NCBI RefSeq assembly: GCF_000717745.1
Contig: NZ_JOBH01000010.1
Location: 434,001-498,000 of the forward strand
Direction of reading: 5' to 3'
Origin: Streptomyces violens
GTDB taxonomy: Bacteria > Actinomycetota > Actinomycetes > Streptomycetales > Streptomycetaceae
DNA: 64,000 nucleotides
Below the pieces are notes generated by a model that searched no databases, was not told where the DNA came from, and was given only the letters and a program-made list of their open reading frames with translations. Shown here in pieces: positions 57,799-64,000 of this stretch (the first letter of the stretch is position 1; each line of letters starts with the position of its first letter). Both the position numbers and the translations under genes were made by a program.

Positions 57799-59064
57799 GT
57801 GTCCAATACGCCGGTGAGAGCACAGGACAAGGGGGCCGGACGAGTGACCGCAGACCGCGATTCTGCTGTGGGCGAACAGGCGAGCGCGAATGCCGCGAAG
57901 CCCCCGAAACGGGACTCCGAGTTGTCCGGGCCCGCTACCGCCAAAAGGGCGCCGACGGGGAAAAACGCCGGGGTGAGGGAGCCGGCCGAGGCCGCCGCGC
58001 AGGCTTCGGCGGACCCTGCCCCGGGCGACGGTCCGTCCCGCACGAAACCGGCCACCACGAGCGCGCGGACAGCGGCCGCGAAGAAGGCCACCGCGGCCCG
58101 GAAGAAGACCACCGCGAAGAAGGCCACCGAGGCCGCGAAGAAGACGGCAGCGAAGAAGGCCACCGAGGCCCCGAAGAAGACGGCAGCGAAGAAGACCGCC
58201 ACGGCAGCCAAGAAGACGCCCGCCAAGAAGACAGCAGCGAAGAAGGCCCCCGCGAAGACCGCGGCCAAGGCCCCCGCCAAGGCTCCTGCCGCCCGTAAGT
58301 CCGAGTCCCGCGTAGCCATGGTCCGCCGCGCCCGCCGGATGAACCGGGAGCTCGCCGAGGTGTATCCGTACGCCCACCCCGAGCTGGACTTCCGTAACTC
58401 CTTCGAGCTGCTGGTCGCCACGGTCCTGTCGGCCCAGACCACCGACCTGCGGGTCAACCAGACCACTCCGGCCCTCTTCGCCGCGTATCCGACGCCCGAG
58501 GACATGGCCGCTGCCGACCCCGAGGCGCTGGAGGAGCTGATCCGTCCGACCGGCTTCTTCCGGGCGAAGGCGAGGTCGCTGCTCGGCCTGTCGGTCGCGC
58601 TGCGCGACCGGTTCGACGGCGAGGTGCCGGGCCGGCTGGAGGACCTGGTGACCCTGCCCGGCGTCGGCCGCAAGACCGCCAACGTCGTGCTCGGCAACGC
58701 CTTCGGCGTCCCGGGGCTCACGGTCGACACGCACTTCGGGCGGCTGGTCCGCCGCTTCGGCTGGACCGCCCAGGAGGACCCGGAGAAGGTCGAGGCGGAG
58801 ATCGCCGAGATCTTCCCCAAGAGCGAGTGGACGATGCTCTCGCACCGCCTGATCTTCCACGGCCGCCGCGTCTGCCACTCCCGCAAGCCCGCCTGCGGCG
58901 CCTGCCCCATCGCGCCGCTGTGCCCGTCGTACGGCGAGGGTGAGACGGACCCGGAGAAGGCGAAGAAGCTGCTCAAGTACGAGATGGGCGGCAAGCCGGG
59001 GCAGCGGCTGCGGCCCCCGGCCGGCTATCCGGGCGAGCCCGCGCCTCCCCTGGGGGCCGGATGA
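57799..59064 (+). CDS. nth: Endonuclease III with Lys/Ala-rich H1-like N-terminal tail
   Basis: A 421-residue base-excision DNA glycosylase/AP lyase for oxidised pyrimidines. The Nth core is residues about 170-395: helix-hairpin-helix [17 protein letters not shown] with catalytic Lys, [12 protein letters not shown] with catalytic Asp, and the Fe-S loop C-x6-C-x2-C-x5-C ([17 protein letters not shown]). Before it is a long tail; residues about 90-165 are AAKK, PAKK and TAKK repeats like eukaryotic histone H1 or the HupS tail. Ordinary Nth is near 210 residues. GTG 57799 is the start; GTG 57844 is an alternative. Confidence 0.93.
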   Translation: MSNTPVRAQDKGAGRVTADRDSAVGEQASANAAKPPKRDSELSGPATAKRAPTGKNAGVREPAEAAAQASADPAPGDGPSRTKPATTSARTAAAKKATAARKKTTAKKATEAAKKTAAKKATEAPKKTAAKKTATAAKKTPAKKTAAKKAPAKTAAKAPAKAPAARKSESRVAMVRRARRMNRELAEVYPYAHPELDFRNSFELLVATVLSAQTTDLRVNQTTPALFAAYPTPEDMAAADPEALEELIRPTGFFRAKARSLLGLSVALRDRFDGEVPGRLEDLVTLPGVGRKTANVVLGNAFGVPGLTVDTHFGRLVRRFGWTAQEDPEKVEAEIAEIFPKSEWTMLSHRLIFHGRRVCHSRKPACGACPIAPLCPSYGEGETDPEKAKKLLKYEMGGKPGQRLRPPAGYPGEPAPPLGAG

Positions 59065-59160
59065 CGCACGGGTGACGCCAGGACGGCCCCGGGGCCGGTA
59101 TGTCGTGACCACCGCCCGGTACGTCGGTGACCATCGCAATGAGGGCCTGAGGGGGCGCGT

Positions 59161-59940
59161 ATGACGAGAGCACAGGAGACGGCGCAGGGGATGTGCGGCC
59201 AGGACACGTACGGGCGGCAGACGGACGGACAGGGGGCGTACGGAGCGCAGGCGGCCGGCACGGGGGCGGCCGCCTGGGACGTCCGCGTCACCACCGACGG
59301 CCTGCCGGAGTGGCTGCGCCCGGTGGCCGACGCGGCGGCGACGGTCCGGCCGCAGCAGCTGAGCCGCTTTCTGCCGCCCGAGACCGGCGGCCGGCAGTCC
59401 GCGGTGCTGATCCTCTTCGGGGAGGGCGTCCGCGGCCCGGAGCTGCTCCTCATGGAGCGTGCCGGGACGCTGCGCTCGCACGCGGGCCAGCCGTCCTTCC
59501 CCGGCGGCTCGCTGGACCCGGAGGACGGCGATCCGGAGGGTGACGGTCCGCTGCGGGCCGCGCTGCGCGAGGCGTGGGAGGAGACCGGCCTGGACCCGTC
59601 CGGTGTGCAGCTCTTCGGAGTGCTGCCCCGGCTCTACATCCCGGTCAGCGGCTTCGTGGTGACGCCGGTGCTCGGCTGGTGGCGCGAGCCCAGCCCGGTC
59701 GGCGTGGTCGACCAGGCGGAGACGGCCCGGGTGTTCACGGTGCCCGTGGCCGATCTCACGGACCCCGCGCACCGCGTGACGACCCGCCATCCGAGTGGCC
59801 ACGTCGGCCCGGCTTTCACCGTCGAAGGGGCTCTGGTCTGGGGTTTCACCGCCGGTCTCATCGACCGCATCCTGCATTACGCGGGGTGGGAAGTGCCCTG
59901 GGACCGGGACAAGCAGGTCCCGCTCGACTGGCGCTCGTGA
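59161..59940 (+). CDS. NUDIX CoA pyrophosphatase
   Basis: A 259-residue NUDIX enzyme. The CoA-pyrophosphatase signature TLRSHAGQPSFPGGSLDPED runs into the NUDIX box ALREAWEETGLD near residue 140. LPRLYIPVSGFVVTPVLGWW and FTVPVADLTDP are further matches. It would split CoA or its derivatives to keep pools clean. The first 35 residues are Gln/Gly-rich extra sequence. Same order as in S. coelicolor, next to nth. Confidence 0.9.
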   Translation: MTRAQETAQGMCGQDTYGRQTDGQGAYGAQAAGTGAAAWDVRVTTDGLPEWLRPVADAAATVRPQQLSRFLPPETGGRQSAVLILFGEGVRGPELLLMERAGTLRSHAGQPSFPGGSLDPEDGDPEGDGPLRAALREAWEETGLDPSGVQLFGVLPRLYIPVSGFVVTPVLGWWREPSPVGVVDQAETARVFTVPVADLTDPAHRVTTRHPSGHVGPAFTVEGALVWGFTAGLIDRILHYAGWEVPWDRDKQVPLDWRS

Positions 59941-59953
59941 GACGGTGGCGGGC

Positions 59954-61153
59954 GTGAACGTCCTGGACATCCTGCTGTTGGTCGCCGCCGTGTGGTTCGC
60001 GGTCGTCGGTTATCGCCAAGGTTTCGTCGTCGGCATCCTGTCCGTGATCGGCTTCCTCGGCGGCGGCCTGATCGCGGTCCTCCTGCTGCCCGTGATCTGG
60101 AACGAAGTGACCGAGGACGCCACACCGGGCTCCTTCGCCGCCATCGCGGCGGTCGCCATCGTGATCGTGTGCGCCTCCGTGGGACAGGCGCTCACCACCC
60201 ACCTGGGCAACAAGCTCCGGCGGTACATCACCTGGTCACCGGCGCGCGCCCTGGACGCGACGGGCGGCGCGCTGGTGAACGTCGTGGCGATGCTGCTGGT
60301 GGCCTGGCTCATCGGGTCGGCCCTGGCGGGCACGTCCCTGCCGACGCTGGGCAAGGAGGTACGGAACTCCAAGGTGCTGCTCGGTGTGTCCCGGGTGATC
60401 CCGGCGCAGGCCGACACCTGGTTCGCCGACTTCTCCTCGGTACTGGCGCAGAACGGCTTCCCGCAGGTCTTCACGCCGTTCTCGAACGAGCCGATCCAGG
60501 AGGTGCGGCCGCCCGATCCGGCGCTGGCGGGCAGCCCGGTGGCGGCCCGCGCGAAGCAGTCCATCGTGAAGGTCGTCGGCACGGCCACCAGCTGCGCCAA
60601 GGTCCTCGAAGGCAGCGGCTTCGTCTTCGCGCCGCACCGCGTCATGACCAACGCGCACGTCGTCGGCGGCGTGTCCGACCCGACCGTACAGATCGGCGGC
60701 CGGGGCCGGGTCTACGACGCGAAGGTCGTGCTGTACGACTGGCGGCGGGACATCGCCGTACTGGACGTACCCGACCTGCAGGCGCGCCCGCTCCGCTTCA
60801 CCGACCAGGACGCGCGCAGCGGCAACAGCGCCATCGTCGCCGGCTTCCCGGAGAACGGCGGCTACGACGTCCGCTCGGCCCGCGTCCGCGGCCGTATCCA
60901 GGCCAACGGCCCGGACATCTACCACCACGGCACGGTCGCGCGCGATGTGTACTCCCTCTACGCCACGGTCCGGCAGGGCAACTCCGGCGGCCCGCTGCTC
61001 ACCCCTGAAGGCGAGGTCTACGGCGTGGTGTTCGCCAAGTCCCTCGACGACGACAGCACGGGTTACGCCCTGACGGCCGACGAGGTCCGCACCGATATCG
61101 AGCGGGGCCGTACGGCCCAGCGACCTGTCGACAGCCAGGGCTGCGCGATGTGA
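59954..61153 (+). CDS. marP: MarP-family membrane serine protease
   Basis: A 399-residue protein with four N-terminal membrane helices (LDILLLVAAVWFAVVGYRQG, VGILSVIGFLGGGLIAVLLL, AIAAVAIVIVCASVGQALTT, ALVNVVAMLLVAWLIGSAL), a CvpA-like part, then a trypsin-like protease outside the membrane. The triad is His in VMTNAHVVGG, Asp in DIAVLDV and Ser in RQGNSGGPLL. Two cysteines (TSCAKVL and the C-terminal GCAM) suit a disulfide. MarP protects mycobacteria from acid and oxidative stress. GTG 59954 starts right at helix 1; GTG 59945 is an alternative. Confidence 0.92.
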   Translation: MNVLDILLLVAAVWFAVVGYRQGFVVGILSVIGFLGGGLIAVLLLPVIWNEVTEDATPGSFAAIAAVAIVIVCASVGQALTTHLGNKLRRYITWSPARALDATGGALVNVVAMLLVAWLIGSALAGTSLPTLGKEVRNSKVLLGVSRVIPAQADTWFADFSSVLAQNGFPQVFTPFSNEPIQEVRPPDPALAGSPVAARAKQSIVKVVGTATSCAKVLEGSGFVFAPHRVMTNAHVVGGVSDPTVQIGGRGRVYDAKVVLYDWRRDIAVLDVPDLQARPLRFTDQDARSGNSAIVAGFPENGGYDVRSARVRGRIQANGPDIYHHGTVARDVYSLYATVRQGNSGGPLLTPEGEVYGVVFAKSLDDDSTGYALTADEVRTDIERGRTAQRPVDSQGCAM

Positions 61154-61306
61154 GAGATGTGGGAAGGGGCCCCGGGGCGGCTGCGAAGGCTCCCCGGGGT
61201 CTCCGGGTGCCCAGGCATGGCGCGGAGCGTCCGCCGCTCTGTGAGCCCGTCCTGCGGGCTTCCGGCGGCGCGGCCGCTTCAGGCGGCGAGGCCCGGGAAG
61301 CGGGGG

Positions 61307-61504
61307 TCAGCTCCGCGGATGGCGGAGCCGCGCGGTCATCCAGCGCGCACGGCGGCGCAGGATGCGCGGAATGCCGAGTGGGTCGGCGAGCGCATGGGGT
61401 CCGCCCGCCCGGAGGTCCGGGGCGCTCCTCTCCTTGGTGCCCAGCGCAGCGGCATTGCTGCGGCGGTTGCGTGCCACGTCACGGTAGTCGTGCGTCCAGC
61501 CCAT
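61307..61504 (-). CDS. Small basic hypothetical protein
   Basis: A 65-residue protein, beginning MGWTHDYRDVARNRRSNAAA and continuing LGTKERSAPDLRAGG, then LGIPRILRRRARWMTARLRH. Codon third positions are strongly G/C on this strand, as in real Streptomyces genes. I have the impression that similar small proteins are annotated in other streptomycetes, but the function is unknown. The rest of the 511-base space 61154-61664 has no gene. Confidence 0.55.
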   Translation of the reverse strand: MGWTHDYRDVARNRRSNAAALGTKERSAPDLRAGGPHALADPLGIPRILRRRARWMTARLRHPRS

Positions 61505-61664
61505 ACCCTCGACTCTGCCCGTGCCCCGCGGTCCGTAACCGCACCGGTGTCGGTCAATTGGCCTATGCGCGAGGCAAGTGGCTGTTCGACAAACGCACGT
61601 TCCCCACCGTTCTGCGGAGCGTCACGGCGGCTTTCGCCGCACCGGTGACGGGCAAGCCGCGAGG

Positions 61665-62618
61665 TCACCGGTCCGGCTCGGGATCCTTCAGCCAGTTGAT
61701 GAGCTCGGTGGTGAAGGCGACCGGATCCTCCTCATGGGGGAAGTGCCCCAGACCGTCGAAGAGACGCCAGCGGTAGGGCGCTTCGACGTACTCTCCGGAG
61801 CCGGCCGCGCTGCGCGTACGCATCACCGGGTCGAGCGACCCGTGCAGGTGCAGCGTCGGCACTCGTACGGGCCACTTCATCCGGCGGTTGAACTGGATCC
61901 CGTCCGGCCGCGCCATCGACCGCACCATCCAGCGGTACGGCTCGATCGAGCAGTGCGCCGTGGACGGGATCGTCATGGCCTTCCGGTACGCCTCGACCGC
62001 TTCGTCCTCGGGCAGCCGGGGCCCGGACCAGTCCCGGATCAGCCGCCCCACCAGCGCCGCGTCGTCCGCGACCAGCGCCCGCTCGGGCAGCCAGGGCCGC
62101 TGGAAGCTCCAGATGTGCGAGGACCGGCGGCTCTGCTTGGCGTCCGAGAGCATGGCCGAGCGCCAGCGGCGGGGGTGCGGCATCGAGGCCACCGCGAGCC
62201 GCCGCACGAGCTTGGGCCGCATCACCGCGGCCGTCCAGGCCAGATAGCCGCCCAGATCGTGCCCGACCAGCGCGGCGTCCGGCTCGCCGAGGGAGCGCAC
62301 CACGCCGGTGATGTCCAGCGCGAGGTTGGCCGGGTCGTAGCCGCGGGGCGTGCGGTCGCTGCCGCCCACGCCCCGCAGGTCCATCGCCACCGCCCGGAAG
62401 CCCGCCTCGGCGAGCGCGGGCAGCTGGTACCGCCAGGTCCACCAGAACTGCGGGAAGCCGTGCAGCAGCAGTACCAGCGGCCCGTCGCCCATCTCGGCGA
62501 TGTGGAAGCGCGCACCGTTGGCCGCGACGTCCCGGTGCGTCACCTCATGGCCGCCGGGGACGCCGAGTCGCAGGACCGATGCGGGCGAGGGTGCCGGCGA
62601 GGATTCGGAAGCCGTCAT
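61665..62618 (-). CDS. Alpha/beta hydrolase (epoxide hydrolase-like)
   Basis: A 317-residue hydrolase. The oxyanion loop LLHGFPQFWWTWRYQLP near residue 60, DLRGVGGSDRTPRGYD, the nucleophile elbow VGHDLGGYLAW (Asp nucleophile, as in epoxide hydrolases and dehalogenases, near residue 125) and the final LGHFPHEEDP (His) are clear. Substrate unknown. The ATG at 62618 overlaps the stop of the holin-like gene, so they are an operon; the frame stays open upstream within that gene. Confidence 0.9.
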   Translation of the reverse strand: MTASESSPAPSPASVLRLGVPGGHEVTHRDVAANGARFHIAEMGDGPLVLLLHGFPQFWWTWRYQLPALAEAGFRAVAMDLRGVGGSDRTPRGYDPANLALDITGVVRSLGEPDAALVGHDLGGYLAWTAAVMRPKLVRRLAVASMPHPRRWRSAMLSDAKQSRRSSHIWSFQRPWLPERALVADDAALVGRLIRDWSGPRLPEDEAVEAYRKAMTIPSTAHCSIEPYRWMVRSMARPDGIQFNRRMKWPVRVPTLHLHGSLDPVMRTRSAAGSGEYVEAPYRWRLFDGLGHFPHEEDPVAFTTELINWLKDPEPDR

Positions 62619-63097
62619 ACGGCCGAGCGTGTCACACTCTCGACCGCCGGGTGCTCCTCCACAGTCTGGCGCGGGTGCGGCTTGACGTTCCCCAGGACGG
62701 CCGCCGTCTGCTTGGCCGAGGCGACGGTCTTCTGCGGGCCCTTGCCCGCCTTGGCCTTCTTGAAGAACACCAGCGCGATCAGGCCGAGCAGCCCGGCGAC
62801 CAGGACGTTGGCCGCGAAGGACAGCAGGAAGCAGACCGAGAGGTGCCAGCCGCTCCATGCCTGGATGCCGTAGGCCAGCGCGAAGCTGAGCATCGGCAGG
62901 GAGAAGAGCAGCACGATGGCTGCCGCCCCGCCGGCCAGCCCGCCGACACCGGCCCGCTTCACGTCGTTCCGCAGCTCGGCCTTGGCCAGCGCGATTTCGT
63001 CGTGCACCAGTGCGGACACTTCGGTGGTGGCGTGGGCCACCAGCTGTCCGAGGCTGCGGTCCGAGCCGCGGTCCGCGCCGTCGTCTGCTGTGCTCAT
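62615..63097 (-). CDS. Holin-like (phage holin family, DUF1469-type) membrane protein
   Basis: A 160-residue protein with two membrane segments (GGAAAIVLLFSLPMLSFALAYG and LLSFAANVLVAGLLGLIALVFF) behind a conserved helix (LGQLVAHATTEVSALVHDEIALAKAELR). The name 'phage holin family' comes from domain databases; in Streptomyces it is a housekeeping gene beside nhaA with no phage link. The tail is basic. Coupled to the alpha/beta hydrolase gene. Confidence 0.88.
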   Translation of the reverse strand: MSTADDGADRGSDRSLGQLVAHATTEVSALVHDEIALAKAELRNDVKRAGVGGLAGGAAAIVLLFSLPMLSFALAYGIQAWSGWHLSVCFLLSFAANVLVAGLLGLIALVFFKKAKAGKGPQKTVASAKQTAAVLGNVKPHPRQTVEEHPAVESVTRSAV

Positions 63098-63139
63098 CGA
63101 CTGCTCCCGTTCTCTGTCTCCTGGTGATTACCCCTCAGA

Positions 63140-64000
63140 TCATGCCGGACCATCCTGCCCGGAGTCGGGGGCGGCGGCCACCTCGGCCCGTCGTCGGTGT
63201 TCGGCCGCCTTCGCTTCGAGGAGGGCGGCCATCCGGAGGTGGTACGCCGGGGTGCCCTCTTCGTAGATGTCCGGGATGCCGTCGAGGTCCTCGTCCCGGT
63301 TCTCCTCCTCGTACAGCCGCCGGTACTTGGCGTTACGGATCTTCAGCAGCACCGTGGCCAGTACGGCCGCTATCAGCGAGCCGGTCAGCACGGCGGCCTT
63401 GATCTCGTCGGTGAGCACCGGGTCCGAGGAGAACGCCAGCTCGCCGATGAGCAGCGAGACCGTGAAGCCGATGCCGGCCAGCGCCGACACCGCGAACACG
63501 TCCGGCCACTTGAGCTCCGGGTTGAGGGAAGCCCTGGTCAGGCGGGTGGTCAGCCAGGTACCGCCGAAGATCCCGACCGCTTTGCCGAGGACCAGGCCGA
63601 GGACCACGCCGAGCGTCTCCGGCTTGGTGAAGACGTCGTGCAGCGCGCCGCCCGAGACGGACACACCGGCCGAGAAGAGGGCGAAAAGCGGTACGGCGAG
63701 ACCGGCCGACAGGGGGCGCACGAGGTGCTCGATGTGCTCGCCGGGGGAGTGCGGCTCTCCCTCGCGCCGGTGGCAGCGGAGCATGAGCCCCATCGCGACG
63801 CCCGCGATGGTCGCGTGCACGCCGCTGTTGTACATCAGGCCCCAGATGACCAGCGCGAGCGGTACGTACACGTACCAGCCCCGGACGCCCTTGCGCAGCA
63901 GTACGTAGAAGACCGCCAGCCCGAGTGCCGCGCCGCCGAGCGCCCAGAAGTTGATCGACGAGGTGAAGAAGATGGCGATGATCAGGATCGCGAACAGGTC
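63140..64000 (-). CDS. nhaA: Na+/H+ antiporter NhaA, 5' end outside window
   Basis: The visible 286 codons are the C-terminal part of NhaA, which exchanges sodium for protons across the membrane. Motifs are INFWALGGAALGLAVFY, GVHATIAGVAMGLMLR, LPVLFALFSAGVS-like PLFALFSAGVSVSGG, LVLGKAVGIFGGTWL and ALAGIGFTVSLLIGELAF. The frame is open to the window edge (FAILIIAIFFTSSINFW). The extra C-terminal tail (about 60 residues, ENRDEDLDGIPDIYEEG) contains an acidic calcium-binding-like loop and is not part of the transporter core. Confidence 0.93.
   Translation of the reverse strand, partial: DLFAILIIAIFFTSSINFWALGGAALGLAVFYVLLRKGVRGWYVYVPLALVIWGLMYNSGVHATIAGVAMGLMLRCHRREGEPHSPGEHIEHLVRPLSAGLAVPLFALFSAGVSVSGGALHDVFTKPETLGVVLGLVLGKAVGIFGGTWLTTRLTRASLNPELKWPDVFAVSALAGIGFTVSLLIGELAFSSDPVLTDEIKAAVLTGSLIAAVLATVLLKIRNAKYRRLYEEENRDEDLDGIPDIYEEGTPAYHLRMAALLEAKAAEHRRRAEVAAAPDSGQDGPA

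Noticed and set aside
61157..61648. Plus-strand frames downstream of marP
   Set aside because: They overlap the minus-strand small gene, and their codon third positions are less G/C-biased.
1..64000. CRISPR arrays, rRNA or intact insertion sequences
   Set aside because: No regular spacer-repeat arrays, rRNA-like stretches or transposase genes with terminal inverted repeats were seen.

Overview
The window is high-GC actinobacterial DNA and almost certainly comes from Streptomyces. Codon third positions are nearly all G or C, start and stop codons often overlap (ATGA), and the right flank carries WblA, a Crp almost identical to the S. coelicolor protein as I remember it, a MarP-type protease and DUF6233/DUF2637-type Streptomyces proteins. 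I worked by reading only; no database search was run.

Left block (1-13.9 kb) is a cobalamin (B12) region. It holds cobL (cut by the window edge), cobM, cbiD, cobK, cobIJ, cobH and cobG, then a cobalamin riboswitch and cobN. Together these cover most corrin-ring methylation, contraction and reduction steps plus the large cobaltochelatase subunit. A divergent MFS transporter/LysR regulator pair follows, with a palindromic operator between them.

Middle block (about 15.58-45.80 kb) is a 30-kb integrated element bounded by a perfect 100-bp direct repeat. Its right end has the backbone of an actinomycete integrative and conjugative element: a GntR repressor, small spread-type genes, a DUF2637 membrane protein, an FtsK/TraB DNA translocase, a DnaB-N/DUF3987 replication protein, an excisionase and a tyrosine integrase. 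The integrase carries an inserted LacI-type helix-turn-helix. The left two thirds are cargo: an XRE/ImmA-type peptidase pair, a HEPN-motif protein, a frameshifted TnsA-like pseudogene, DoxX and amidohydrolase genes under matching operators, a PepSY protein, three GntR regulators in all, FkbM methyltransferase, GT2 glycosyltransferase and several secreted proteins. Just left of the element are an HNH nuclease gene and the decayed 3' end of a second integrase, so an older element was probably lost here. Noncoding DNA of the element is rich: integrase arm sites, an iteron-like array, a TAGCG repeat cluster behind traB, and two copies of a leader RNA that seems able to hide the ribosome binding site.

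Right block (45.8-64 kb) is conserved chromosome: Pr6Pr membrane protein, metallophosphoesterase, GatB/YqeY protein, class A penicillin-binding protein, wblA, two ArsA-like ATPases, DUF4177, RidA, NUDIX and MBL hydrolases, crp, nth (with a histone-H1-like tail), CoA pyrophosphatase, marP, an alpha/beta hydrolase, a holin-like protein and nhaA (cut by the window edge). In S. coelicolor the genes matching the two flanks lie far apart (cobN near SCO1849, wblA SCO3579), so the element may sit on a chromosomal rearrangement junction.
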